Below are positions 1-7,883 of a stretch of DNA of 64,000 nt, piece after piece. The number at the start of each line of letters is the position of its first letter. The first letter of the stretch is position 1. A program made the translations under genes and the position numbers. Location: NCBI RefSeq assembly GCF_030813695.1, contig NZ_JAUSVA010000002.1:8455501-8519500 (forward strand), written 5' to 3'. The stretch is from Kitasatospora herbaricolor (GTDB taxonomy: Bacteria > Actinomycetota > Actinomycetes > Streptomycetales > Streptomycetaceae). The notes under the pieces are model-generated. The model saw only the letters and a list, made by a program, of their open reading frames with translations. It made no database searches and was not told the DNA's origin.

Positions 1-84
1 ACCGCCGGACTGCTGGTCCTGCTCGCCTGGGCCGCGCTGGCGCTGGGCGCCGCGGCCCGGCGCCTGGTGCGCACGGACGCCTGA
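1..84 (+). CDS. C-terminal end of a membrane protein, probably an ABC transporter permease (partial)
   Basis: The first 27 codons of the window are open and end in TGA at 82-84. They encode one hydrophobic helix rich in Leu, Ala and Trp followed by a short basic tail (RRLVRTDA). This looks like the last transmembrane segment and cytosolic tail of an ABC-2 type permease, a class often found just upstream of NarL-type two-component genes in Streptomyces. The family is inferred from this tail and the neighbouring kinase/regulator pair only; the rest of the gene lies outside the window. Confidence 0.45.
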   Translation, partial: TAGLLVLLAWAALALGAAARRLVRTDA

Positions 85-155
85 CGCCCGGCACCGGGCG
101 GCGGCCGGCGGCACGCTTCGGCGGCGGGCCGCCGGCCATCGCCCACTATGGACAG

Positions 156-1493
156 GTGACCTCCGTGACCACTGACCGCTCCGGCACCCCGGCCGGCCCC
201 GCCACCGCCCCGGCGCCGCCGCCCCAGGGACTCGAAACGCTGTGGGCGCACCCCGTGGTGGTCCGGCTGGCCCGGTTCGGCCAGCGGCTCCGCGGGCTGG
301 ACGAACGGCGCCCGTGGCTGCTCGACACGGCGGTGGTGGCCGCCGTCCTCCTGCTGTTCTGCGTGCCGGACCTGGTGCACGAGGGCGGGCCGCACCAGCT
401 GCGGGTCCGGATCGCGCACCTGTCGGGCCCGGCCACCGTGCTGTGGCAGCTCGCGCTGGTGCTGCCGCTGTGGTGGCGCCGTAGGGCACCGTCGGCGACC
501 TTCGCGGTGATCGTGGCGGTGTTCACGGCGCAGTGGGCCGCGATGGTCTGGCTGCGCGCCGACGTGGCGCTGCTGATCGCGCTGTACAGCCTGGCGCTGC
601 ACGGCCGGCTGCGGCACCTGCCCTGGGCCTGTGCGGTGATGGCCGCGGCACTCGGGGTGGCCGCCGTGCGGCTGTCCAGCGCGGTGTTCTTCGGCGACGC
701 CCTCTTCTTCCTCGCCAGCGCCGCCACCGCGTCCGTCGCGCTCGGACTGGTGCTGCGGATCCGCCAGGCGCACCTGGCCGCCCTGCGCGAGCGCGCCGTC
801 CGGCTGGAGATCGAGCGCGACCAGCGCACCGAGCTGGCCGCCGCGACCGAGCGGGCCCGGGTGGCCCGCGAGATGCACGACATCATCGGCCACAACCTGT
901 CGGTGATCATCGGCCTCGCCGACGGCGGCGCGTACGCGGCGGAGCTCAACCCCGGGCGGGCCAAGGAGGCGTTGCAGCTGATCGCCGGCACCGGACGGCA
1001 GGCGCTCGGCGAGATGCGCCGGATGCTCGGCGTGCTCCGCGAGCAGCGGCAGGGGCCCGAGCTCAGCCCGCAGCCCGGCGTCGCCGACCTCGACGAACTC
1101 TGCGAACGGGTGCGGGCCGCCGGTCCACACGTCCGCTACCGGACCAGCGGGGACTTGGAGGCGCTCGACCGGGCGGCCCAGCTGACCGTCTACCGGATCG
1201 TGCAGGAAGCCCTCACCAACACCCTCAAGCACGCGGGCACCCGCACCCGTGCCGAACTCCAGGTCGCGGTCCAGGCCCGTACGGTGCTGATCCGCGTCCA
1301 GGACTCCGGCCCGCCCGACGGCCCCGGCGCCGCACCGCCCAACGAGGAGGGGCACGGCCTGGCGGGCATGCGCGAGCGCGCGGCCCTCTACGGCGGGACG
1401 GTCCTCTCCGGCCCCGCGGCGGGCGGCGGCTGGACGGTCGAGGCGCTGCTCAGTCTCACCCCGCCCGCCGACCCCGGAGGCTCCGCGCCGTGA
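156..1493 (+). CDS. Sensor histidine kinase, NarL/DesK type (HisKA_3)
   Basis: Membrane sensor kinase of 445 residues. After a Pro/Ala-rich N-terminus there are about six hydrophobic segments (roughly residues 50-205), then a short coiled region and an HisKA_3 dimerisation domain whose phospho-acceptor is His241 in REMHDIIGHNL. The C-terminus is a HATPase_c domain with the N-box in VQEALTNTLKHAG and the G-box in GHGLAGMRER. The GTG at 156 is taken as start. The stop overlaps the start of the next gene by 4 bp (GTGA), so kinase and regulator are translationally coupled. It probably autophosphorylates on His241 and passes phosphate to the regulator encoded at 1490. The signal is unknown; the permease-like tail upstream hints at control of an ABC transporter. 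Confidence 0.93.
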   Translation: MTSVTTDRSGTPAGPATAPAPPPQGLETLWAHPVVVRLARFGQRLRGLDERRPWLLDTAVVAAVLLLFCVPDLVHEGGPHQLRVRIAHLSGPATVLWQLALVLPLWWRRRAPSATFAVIVAVFTAQWAAMVWLRADVALLIALYSLALHGRLRHLPWACAVMAAALGVAAVRLSSAVFFGDALFFLASAATASVALGLVLRIRQAHLAALRERAVRLEIERDQRTELAAATERARVAREMHDIIGHNLSVIIGLADGGAYAAELNPGRAKEALQLIAGTGRQALGEMRRMLGVLREQRQGPELSPQPGVADLDELCERVRAAGPHVRYRTSGDLEALDRAAQLTVYRIVQEALTNTLKHAGTRTRAELQVAVQARTVLIRVQDSGPPDGPGAAPPNEEGHGLAGMRERAALYGGTVLSGPAAGGGWTVEALLSLTPPADPGGSAP

Positions 1494-2158
1494 CCACCGT
1501 GCTGATCGTCGACGACCAGCCGCTCCAGCGACTGGGCTTCCGGATGCTGCTGGAGAGCAGCCCCGGGACCGAGGTGGTGGGCGAGGCCGGGCACGGGGCC
1601 GACGCGGTGCGCCGGGCCGCCGAACTGCGGCCCGACGTGGTGCTGATGGACGTCCGGATGCCGGGCATGGACGGGATCGAGGCCACCCGCCGGATCGTGG
1701 CCGCGGGCGGCCGCAGCCGGGTCCTGGTGCTGACCACCTTCGACATGGACGAGTACGCCCACGCGGCGCTGCGGGCCGGGGCCAGCGGCTTCCTGCTCAA
1801 GGACGCCCTGCCGGAGGAACTGCTGGCCGGCATCCGCGCGGTCGCCTCGGGCGACGCGGTGATCGCCCCCGGGCTGACCAGGCGGCTGCTCGACACCTAT
1901 GCGCACCACCTTCCGGTGCGCGGGCCGGGTGAGGGCCCGGCCGACGACCCGCGGCTGGCGGCGTTGACCGGACGGGAGCGGGAGATCCTGGTCGCCATGG
2001 CCCGGGGCTGGACCAACGGCGAGATCGCCCAGCGCCTGGTCCTCGCCGAATCCACCGTCAAGACGCACGTCGGCCGGGTCCTGGCCAAGATCGGCGCCCG
2101 GGACCGGGTGCAGGCCGTGATCCTCGCCTACGACCTGGGGCTGACCCGGCCCGGGTGA
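1490..2158 (+). CDS. Response regulator, NarL/FixJ family (LuxR-type HTH)
   Basis: Cytosolic transcription factor of 222 residues and partner of the kinase immediately upstream (4-bp overlap). The receiver domain spans about residues 1-120, with the phospho-acceptor Asp54 in VVLMDVRMPGMDG, an acidic pair at VDDQ and the conserved Lys in FLLKDALP. A LuxR-type HTH occupies about residues 150-215 (LTGREREILVAMARG and STVKTHVGRVLAKIG). It ends 55 bp before a gene on the opposite strand. No obvious target operator is visible nearby. Confidence 0.95.
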   Translation: MTTVLIVDDQPLQRLGFRMLLESSPGTEVVGEAGHGADAVRRAAELRPDVVLMDVRMPGMDGIEATRRIVAAGGRSRVLVLTTFDMDEYAHAALRAGASGFLLKDALPEELLAGIRAVASGDAVIAPGLTRRLLDTYAHHLPVRGPGEGPADDPRLAALTGREREILVAMARGWTNGEIAQRLVLAESTVKTHVGRVLAKIGARDRVQAVILAYDLGLTRPG

Positions 2159-2213
2159 CCGGGCGGGGGAGGACCTCCGGTGCCGGACAGGGCACCACGG
2201 CGGTCGCCCGCGG

Positions 2214-2831
2214 TCAGGCGGTGATCCACCAGCGCAGCGAGCCGTCACCCAGGCGGGCGACCAGGTGGCGGCCGCGCGCGGCGAGGAGACCGAGGCCCAG
2301 GCCCGTGGCCGTGCCGACCACGGCGCCGAGCAGCACGTCGTGGGGGTAGTGCACGCCGACCACCACCCGGGACGCGCCCATCGCCACGGCCAGGAGCGCC
2401 GCCGCGGCGCCGATGCGCCGGTCCACCAGCCACAGCACCGCCGCGCCCGCGAAGACGATGACGGTGTGGTTGCTGGGCAGGGCCCAGTCGCCGGCGCCGG
2501 GGCAGGCCTCCAGCGTCGGCGCGGCGGGCAGGACCTGACACGGACGGGGCTCCCGCAGCAGGCCCTTGAGCAGGGTGTCGGCCACGAACGCCACGACCAC
2601 GCACAGCGGGGCGGCGACGGCCCGGGCCATCGCGGTGCTGTCCGCGCGCCGGGCCCGCCACCACGCCGCGAGCATCAGGACGGCCAGCAGGCCCAGGCCG
2701 TAGGCCGAGAACGCCGCGATCACCGCCCGCACCGGGGCGGGAAGGTGCTGGGCCCAGTGGTCGATCTCCAGATAGAGGCGGCCGTCGAGCGGGCGGCCGT
2801 CGAAGGCGAGCGCGCGGGGGCTGGCCGTCAT
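2214..2831 (-). CDS. PAP2-superfamily membrane phosphatase
   Basis: Integral membrane protein of 205 residues, type-2 phosphatidic acid phosphatase superfamily, with five to six hydrophobic helices. The phosphatase signature is visible: KGLLREPRP (motif 1), PSNHTVIVFAG (motif 2, catalytic His) and SRVVVGVHYPHDVLLG (motif 3, nucleophile His). Such enzymes dephosphorylate phosphatidate or undecaprenyl pyrophosphate on the outer face of the membrane. The start ATG overlaps the stop of the upstream DedA gene by 4 bp (ATGA), so the two are one operon; both families act in lipid-carrier recycling, which makes a joint role plausible but unproven. Confidence 0.9.
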   Translation of the reverse strand: MTASPRALAFDGRPLDGRLYLEIDHWAQHLPAPVRAVIAAFSAYGLGLLAVLMLAAWWRARRADSTAMARAVAAPLCVVVAFVADTLLKGLLREPRPCQVLPAAPTLEACPGAGDWALPSNHTVIVFAGAAVLWLVDRRIGAAAALLAVAMGASRVVVGVHYPHDVLLGAVVGTATGLGLGLLAARGRHLVARLGDGSLRWWITA

Positions 2832-3478
2832 CGGGCGCCGGCCTGTCGGCGCGAGCGGAGCAGTTCCAGCACGAGCGGCAGCAGGGACACCGCGACCACC
2901 ACGGCGACGATCGGCAGCAGGTAGTGGTCGACGTTCGGCACCGAGGAACCCAGCGCGTAGCCGGCCAGGACGAGGCCGAAGGTCCACAGCAGGCCGCCGA
3001 CGACCTGCCAGAGCGTGAACGTGCGGGAACTCACGCCGAGCGCGCCCGCGAGGGGGTTGAGGACGGTGCGCACCACCGGGACGAAGCGCGCCAGTACGAC
3101 GGCCTTCGCGTGCCCGTAGCGGTGCAGGATCTCCTCGGCCCGCAGCGCCCCGTCGTGCAGGCGCTTGTTGCGGGAGCGGGCCAGCAGCGTGCGGCCGCCG
3201 CGCCGGCCGAGCACGTACCCGACCTGGGCTCCGGCGAGGGCGCCGACCGCGGAGGCGGCGAGGACCTGGGCCAGCTCCAGGTGCGGGCCGCTGTGCGCAC
3301 CGGTGGTGCACAGCAGGCCCGCCGTGAAGAGCAGCGAGTCGCCGGGCAGGAAGAAGCCGACCAGCAGGCCGGTCTCCGCGAACAGCACGACGGCGATGCC
3401 CAGGGCGCCGAAGGCGCCGAGGAGGGATCCCGCGTCCAGCGGGTTGAGAGCCAGCAGGCTCGACGACGGGTTCATCAT
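2828..3478 (-). CDS. DedA family membrane protein
   Basis: Polytopic membrane protein of 216 residues with the DedA/SNARE-associated signature: FLPGDSLLFTAGLL near residue 45, GYVLGRRGG, and the ARFVPVVRTVLNPLAGALG block around residue 130 followed by LWTFGLVLAGYALG. DedA proteins are linked to recycling of polyprenyl-phosphate carriers and to membrane potential. The first of two adjacent ATG codons (MM) is chosen as start. It is the first gene of a two-gene operon with the PAP2 phosphatase (4-bp overlap). Confidence 0.93.
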   Translation of the reverse strand: MMNPSSSLLALNPLDAGSLLGAFGALGIAVVLFAETGLLVGFFLPGDSLLFTAGLLCTTGAHSGPHLELAQVLAASAVGALAGAQVGYVLGRRGGRTLLARSRNKRLHDGALRAEEILHRYGHAKAVVLARFVPVVRTVLNPLAGALGVSSRTFTLWQVVGGLLWTFGLVLAGYALGSSVPNVDHYLLPIVAVVVAVSLLPLVLELLRSRRQAGAR

Positions 3479-3639
3479 CTGCGCCCTTCTTCGGGGGAGT
3501 GGAGGGAGTAGGTCCGGTGGATGCCGCGGACGGTCGCCGTGGCCGTGACGGTCGCGGCCGCGACGACGACGGCGGCCGCGAGGACGAGGCCGACCGGCCC
3601 GGTCCCGGTGCCCGGCGCCGGGTCGCCCCGTGCGGTGGG

Positions 3640-4170
3640 TCAGCCGCGCAGCACGGTGTTGCCGGTGACGGCGCCGCTGGTGCCGTCCAGCGTCACCAGG
3701 TGGCGCACCCCGTCCGGCCCGAGCACCACGGCCTGCCAGGCGCGGCCGCCGCTCTGCTCGGTGGCCGGGGACAGCGACTCGACCTTGCCGCCGGGCACCG
3801 CCGACGAAGCCTTGGTCACCGCGTCCGCGGCGTCGGTCGACGGCAGCGGGGCGGGCACCTCGTTCGTGCGCCGACCCGGCTCCGCGCGGTCGCCCTGGTG
3901 CTGCGCTCCACGCTCGTCGCCGTCCCGGCGGTCCCGGCCGTCGTGCCGCTCCCGCTCGCCCGCGATCTTGCGGTCGCCGCGGTCCTCGCCCTCGTGGTGG
4001 AGGGCCACCGCCGCGGCGCCGCCGCCCAGCACGATCACCGCCGCGCCGGCCGCGACCCAGCGCCCCGTCCGGCCACGCACCCAGCGTCCGGCGCGGCCGG
4101 AACCGGTGCCGGTCCTGTCCGCGGCCTTCGCCGGCTCCGGTCGATCCCCTGTTCCCATGGGCTCGCTCAC
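3640..4170 (-). CDS. Membrane-anchored PepSY-like protein
   Basis: Protein of about 176 residues if the GTG at 4170 is used (an ATG lies 12 bp inside). A basic, Gly-rich N-terminus precedes one transmembrane helix (WVAAGAAVIVLGGGAAAVAL, near residue 50), then a strongly charged His/Arg/Asp/Glu linker, then a C-terminal segment of about 70 residues with two PepSY-like elements (DAADAVTKASSAVPGGKVESL and AWQAVVLGPDGVRHLVTLDG). PepSY proteins commonly accompany OmpR-type two-component systems in actinobacteria. Here it is divergent from the regulator at 4310 and shares its promoter region. An accessory role in sensing is inferred from position. The start and the PepSY assignment are moderately secure. 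Confidence 0.7.
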   Translation of the reverse strand: MSEPMGTGDRPEPAKAADRTGTGSGRAGRWVRGRTGRWVAAGAAVIVLGGGAAAVALHHEGEDRGDRKIAGERERHDGRDRRDGDERGAQHQGDRAEPGRRTNEVPAPLPSTDAADAVTKASSAVPGGKVESLSPATEQSGGRAWQAVVLGPDGVRHLVTLDGTSGAVTGNTVLRG

Positions 4171-4240
4171 GGTACCCACCCCGATCCTCGACGGGCCCGG
4201 GTCCGTACCCGGGCGACATGGCCAGCTTGTCGGGGAGTTG

Positions 4241-4275
4241 CTGAAGATCGGCTGAAGATCTGAAGACGCCTTCAG
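4241..4275 (+). promoter_or_regulatory. 35-bp operator: three CTGAAG direct repeats plus one inverted copy
   Basis: CTGAAG occurs at 4241, 4252 and 4260 and its inverse CTTCAG at 4270, giving phases of 11, 8 and 10 bp. The element ends 34 bp before the ATG of the response regulator and lies between it and the divergent PepSY gene. The same architecture with the same three spacings recurs at 6708-6742 in front of the kinase. It is the likely binding site of the OmpR-type regulator, so the system is probably autoregulated. Confidence 0.7.
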
Positions 4276-4309
4276 CTTCCCGCCCGCGGGACCTGTCACC
4301 CTGGTGGGC

Positions 4310-4987
4310 ATGCGCGTACTGGTGGTGGAGGACGAACGCCGGCTGGCCCGGGCGGTTCAGCTCGGACTGGCCGCGGAGGGGTTCACCGTCGATCTGGCGC
4401 ACGACGGGCTGACCGGCCTGGCCAAGGCCATGGACCACAGCTACGACGTGATCGTGCTCGACATCATGCTGCCCGGTCTCAACGGCTACCGGGTGTGCTC
4501 GCGGCTACGAGCCGCCGGCAGCGACGTCGGCATCCTCATGCTCACCGCCAAGGACGGTGAATGGGACGAGGCCGAGGCGCTGGACACGGGGGCCGACGAC
4601 TACCTGTCGAAGCCGTTCTCCTTCGTCGTCCTGGTGGCCCGCCTCAAGGCGCTGGCCCGCCGGATCGGCAGCCGCGCGCCGCGCCGCACCGTCCTGGGCG
4701 ACCTCGTCGTCGACTCCGCGGCCCGCACCTGCACCAGGGCCGGGACGGTGATCGCCCTCACCCCCCGCGAGTTCGCCGTGCTGGATCACCTCGCCCGCCG
4801 CGCCGGCGAAGCCGTGTCCAAACGGGAGATCCTCGACGCCGTCTGGGACAGTGCCCTGGACAGCGATCCCAACACGGTCGAGGTCCACGTCAGCGCCCTC
4901 CGCCGCAAGATCGACACCCCCTTCGGGCGGGCCGCGGTGCAGACCGTCCGCGGCGCCGGCTACCGGCTCGCCGCCGACGGGGGCTGA
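4310..4987 (+). CDS. Response regulator, OmpR/PhoB family
   Basis: Cytosolic winged-helix regulator of 225 residues. The receiver domain covers about residues 1-115, with the acidic pair in VVEDERR, phospho-acceptor Asp51 in VIVLDIMLPGLNG, and the Lys in DYLSKPFSF. The Trans_reg_C effector domain covers about residues 125-222, with the characteristic TPREFAVLDHLARRAGE and DPNTVEVHVSALRRKID blocks. The ATG at 4310 is preferred over the in-frame GTG at 4304 because GGTGGG can serve as ribosome binding site. The gene is convergent with its probable kinase at 5078-6529 rather than in an operon with it. Confidence 0.95.
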   Translation: MRVLVVEDERRLARAVQLGLAAEGFTVDLAHDGLTGLAKAMDHSYDVIVLDIMLPGLNGYRVCSRLRAAGSDVGILMLTAKDGEWDEAEALDTGADDYLSKPFSFVVLVARLKALARRIGSRAPRRTVLGDLVVDSAARTCTRAGTVIALTPREFAVLDHLARRAGEAVSKREILDAVWDSALDSDPNTVEVHVSALRRKIDTPFGRAAVQTVRGAGYRLAADGG

Positions 4988-5040
4988 CCGGCCGCCACGG
5001 GGGCCGTCACCCAGGGCCTGCCCGGCCGGATCCGCCGGGA

Positions 5041-5066
5041 CGGGCCCCGGCCCCTCCCGGGGCCCG
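5041..5066. terminator. Bidirectional hairpin between convergent regulator and kinase genes
   Basis: A perfect 10-bp GC stem (5041-5050 with 5057-5066) closes a 6-nt loop. It sits between the stop of the response regulator (4987) and the stop of the kinase on the other strand (5078), where a shared terminator is expected. There is no T tract, as usual in Streptomyces. Confidence 0.6.
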
Positions 5067-5077
5067 CCGGCTGCGGG

Positions 5078-6529
5078 TCAGAGCCCGGCGCCGGGCAGGC
5101 GGGTGCGGAACGTGGTGCCGTCCGGTCCGTCCTCGACGGTCAGGGTGCCGCCGTGGATGGCGGCGATGTCGCGGGCGATGGGCAGGCCCAGCCCGGTGCC
5201 CCCGTCGTCGCGACTGCGGGCGTCGTCCAGGCGGGTGAAGCGTTCGAAGATCCTCTCCCGGTCGGCGGGAGCGATCAGGGGGCCGTCGTTGGCCACGTCG
5301 AGGACGGCGTGCCCGGTGCCGGGATCGGGGGACAGCCGGACGGTGACGCGGTCGCGGGCGTGGCGTTGGGCGTTGTCGAGCAGGTTGGTCAGCAGCCGGC
5401 CGAGCCACAGGGGGTTGCCCGCGACCGTGATCCCGTCCTCGGTGTGCGGGACGACCGGGTGGGGTCGGGGCCCGCGGCCTTCCACGGTGGTGCGGACGAG
5501 TTCGGTGAGGTCGACCGGCTGCTCCGGGCGGTCGCTGCCGGTGGCGTCGAGGCGGGCGAGGAGCAGGAGGTCGGTGGCGAGGGACTGGAGGCGTCCGGTG
5601 TCCTCCAGGGCCCCGGCGACGAGGTCGGTGCGCACCGCGGGGTCCGGGTGGGTGAGGGCGACCTCCAACTGGGTGCGCAGGACGGCGAGGGGGCTGCGCA
5701 GTTCGTGCGAGGCGTCGGCGATGAAGCGGCGCTGCCGGGCGCCGGCGGTCTCCAGGCGGTCGAGCATGGCGTTCATGGTGCCTGCCAGGCGGGCGATCTC
5801 GTCGTCGCTGCGGGGTTCGGGGACCCGCCGGTCGAGGTCGCGGTCGCCGATGGCGGCGACCTCGGCGCGGATGGCCTCGACCGGGGCCAGGGCCCGGCCC
5901 GTCGCCCGCCAGGTGAGGGTGGCGACGGTGAGCAGCAGGACGGCGCTGAGGCCGGCCAGCGCGGCGGTCGTGAGGTCCTCGGCGGTGTCGGCGGTGCGCA
6001 GGGAGGCTCCGACGCGGATGGTGACCGGGCCGGTGGGGGTGTCGGCGGTGAGGGTCGTCACGCGTTGGTGGTGCTCCTCGCCGAGGGCGTGGAGGTCGAA
6101 GGTGTCGTGGCCGTCCCTGGTCGCGGTGGGGGCGAGGGCGGGGTGTCCGGTGAGGTTCTGGCTGGCGGCGAGGACCCGGCCGGCCGAGTCGGTGACCTGG
6201 ATGAAGTCGGTGTCGTGGTCCAGCGGCAGCGGTGTGGTGAGGTGGCCGTCGCCGGCGAGCCGGGCGACGACCTGGGCCTGCTCGCGGGCGCCCGCCTCCA
6301 CGGTGCGTTCGAGGTTGGCGCGCAGCAGCAGGAGTACGGCGGCGGATGCGGCGAGCAGGACGAAGGCGACGCTGGCGCAGGCGGCGAGGGTGGTGCGGGT
6401 CCGGACGGAGCGGGGCGCCAGGCGCTCGACCAGGGGGGCGACGCGGGGATGCCGGGTGAGGCGGTGCAGCGCGGCACGCGCGTGGCGGTGGATCGGTCCG
6501 AGCGGGCCGGGCCGGGTCGGTTCAGCCAT
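5078..6529 (-). CDS. Sensor histidine kinase, OmpR-partner type
   Basis: Membrane kinase of 483 residues. Transmembrane helix 1 lies near residues 50-75 (CASVAFVLLAASAAVLLLL), followed by an extracytoplasmic sensor region of about 120 residues, TM2 (AALAGLSAVLLLTVATL), a HAMP linker, a HisKA domain with the H-box RRFIADASHELRSPL, and a HATPase_c domain with N-box LLTNLLDNAQRHARD and G-box DDGGTGLGLPIARDIAAIHGG. The ATG at 6529 follows a GGTGGA ribosome binding site and is preferred to upstream in-frame codons. Its promoter region holds the same 35-bp element as the regulator's promoter, which supports pairing despite the convergent layout. Confidence 0.93.
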   Translation of the reverse strand: MAEPTRPGPLGPIHRHARAALHRLTRHPRVAPLVERLAPRSVRTRTTLAACASVAFVLLAASAAVLLLLRANLERTVEAGAREQAQVVARLAGDGHLTTPLPLDHDTDFIQVTDSAGRVLAASQNLTGHPALAPTATRDGHDTFDLHALGEEHHQRVTTLTADTPTGPVTIRVGASLRTADTAEDLTTAALAGLSAVLLLTVATLTWRATGRALAPVEAIRAEVAAIGDRDLDRRVPEPRSDDEIARLAGTMNAMLDRLETAGARQRRFIADASHELRSPLAVLRTQLEVALTHPDPAVRTDLVAGALEDTGRLQSLATDLLLLARLDATGSDRPEQPVDLTELVRTTVEGRGPRPHPVVPHTEDGITVAGNPLWLGRLLTNLLDNAQRHARDRVTVRLSPDPGTGHAVLDVANDGPLIAPADRERIFERFTRLDDARSRDDGGTGLGLPIARDIAAIHGGTLTVEDGPDGTTFRTRLPGAGL

Positions 6530-6707
6530 GTTCCACCGCCGGCCGGTGGCCGGCCCCACCGACGGGCTGCGGCTCGGCGCGTCCGGGGGCTCCGCCGGTC
6601 ACGGATCCTGCGGCCGTCCGGCCGTGCCGCCCCGCCCGGGCCGGCCGGCCTTCGCCCTCCACCAGTACTCGCATGTCCCCAGAGTGGCAGGTCACGGGGC
6701 ACTACAG

Positions 6708-6742
6708 CTGAAGGTGGCTTCAGGTCTTCAGCGTTCCTTCAG
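6708..6742 (-). promoter_or_regulatory. 35-bp operator upstream of the histidine kinase
   Basis: Read on the minus strand, CTGAAG begins at 6742, 6731 and 6723, and the inverted CTTCAG at 6713, so the phases are 11, 8 and 10 bp, exactly as in the element at 4241-4275. The bases between repeats differ from the first copy, so the repeats and their spacing are conserved selectively. It lies about 180 bp upstream of the kinase start and points towards it. Confidence 0.7.
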
Positions 6743-7519
6743 CAACGGCCGGCGGCCCGTACCGCTCGCGCTCGCGCGCGCCGATGCCGGTGACCGGTGA
6801 CAGCCGGGCGACCTGGTGGACGCCGGCGATCGCACCCGGCACCGCGCCACCCGGGCACCGCGCCACCGGGCGTCCGCACCCGTCCGGCGTAGGACCCAGG
6901 TACCGCCCCGACCGCGAGGTTCCGCCCCGGGTACCACGGTCTGCCGTCGCCCCGTGGCTAGCGTGAATGACAGGACGGTCGGCCGGCTCGCCTCTGCGGT
7001 CCCGCCGAGGCGCCGGCCGGAACTCCCGGTACCCCGCGGCCGTCCCCGCTCGCGACGGGCACGACCGTCGACGGCACTTGGAGGGTGGCATGAACGCTGT
7101 GACCTGCCTGACCACGAACCCCATCGCACCCGCGCGGCCCGCCCGCCCCGCCCGGGTCGTCCGTACGCCCCACCCCGTTGTCACGCCCGCCGGGTGGACG
7201 AGCCAGTGGACGAGCCCGTGGACGACACGGAACACGTGGCCGGTCCCGACACCGCCACCCACGCCCCGGCCCGTCCCGGGCGCGGCGGCCGGGGCCACCT
7301 GGATCCTGAGGACACCGGTGCCACCGCGGTGCGCCTGTCCGTGCTCGTCGTCGGCCGGGGCGTCGGCCCCGTGGCCGGCCCGCTCGGTGTTCGTGCGGTG
7401 GTGACCCTGCGGCGTTTCGGCCCGGAGGCCGGAGCCCGTTGCCCGGAGCCGGGTACCGGGTTGAGGGTGCCGAGGGGACGACCCCCGCGCCCGGTGCGGC
7501 GGACGCTCTCGCCTCCGCG
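6743..7519. other. Stretch without a convincing gene
   Basis: About 780 bp between the kinase promoter and the decayed gene at 7520. Reading frames here are Pro/Arg-rich and low in complexity. An ATG at 7090 preceded by GGAGGGTGGC opens 104 codons to 7404, but the product has no recognisable composition or domain. Short repeats occur (CACCGCGCCACC near 6840-6870, GTGGACGAGCC near 7193-7215). This may be degraded coding sequence continuous with the damaged patch to its right. Confidence 0.4.
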
Positions 7520-7883
7520 TCAGTGCTTGAAGGCGTCCACCTCTCCCGGCTCGGTCTCCGGCGACTCGGGGTCGGACCTCCAGGTGACGAAGAGCAGGCG
7601 ACCGGCACGACGAGCCCCGCACCGAAGAACGCGGGGGTGATCGCGACCAGCAGCGTCTTCTCCGTCGCCGGGCCGAGCCGCCACCGCATGATGGCCGAGA
7701 CCTGTGAGCCGTCGGTGCTGATTGCATGCCCAGCAGTCCGGCCGCCACGACCGATCCGACGAGCGCGCGCGGGACGGTGCGGCGGGGGTCAGCCGACGAG
7801 CGTGGCCAGTCTCATGATCATCGCGAGCATCAACCCGCCGCCGACGGCGAAGCGGTCGCCCTCTTCCGCCGCTCCGCCGTCAC
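7520..7883 (-). pseudogene. Small membrane protein gene broken by several frameshifts
   Basis: Coding pieces of one small membrane protein can be followed in order through three frames on the minus strand. A GTG at 7883 overlaps the stop of the upstream gene (GTGA). Then come a helix GGLMLAMIMRLATLVG ending in a stop at 7791-7789, a second helix VPRALVGSVVAAGLLG in another frame (about 7780-7730), a third segment RWRLGPATEKTLLVAITPAFF back in the earlier frame (7689 down to about 7600), and a C-terminal piece LLFVTWRSDPESPETEPGE in a third frame ending with TGA at 7522-7520. At least four single-base shifts are needed for an intact protein of about 120 residues. This is real decay or a poorly sequenced patch. 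I do not recognise the family. Confidence 0.55.

Noticed and set aside
4241..4275. CTGAAG repeats as SARP boxes of the cluster regulator
   Set aside because: Their phase is 11, 8, 10 with an inverted last copy and the element is duplicated exactly at the cognate kinase gene, 15 kb outside the cluster.
7090..7404. 104-codon frame with a good ribosome binding site (GGAGGGTGGC)
   Set aside because: The product is a low-complexity Pro/Ala/Arg/Trp sequence without a hydrophobic core or domain; not supported as a gene.
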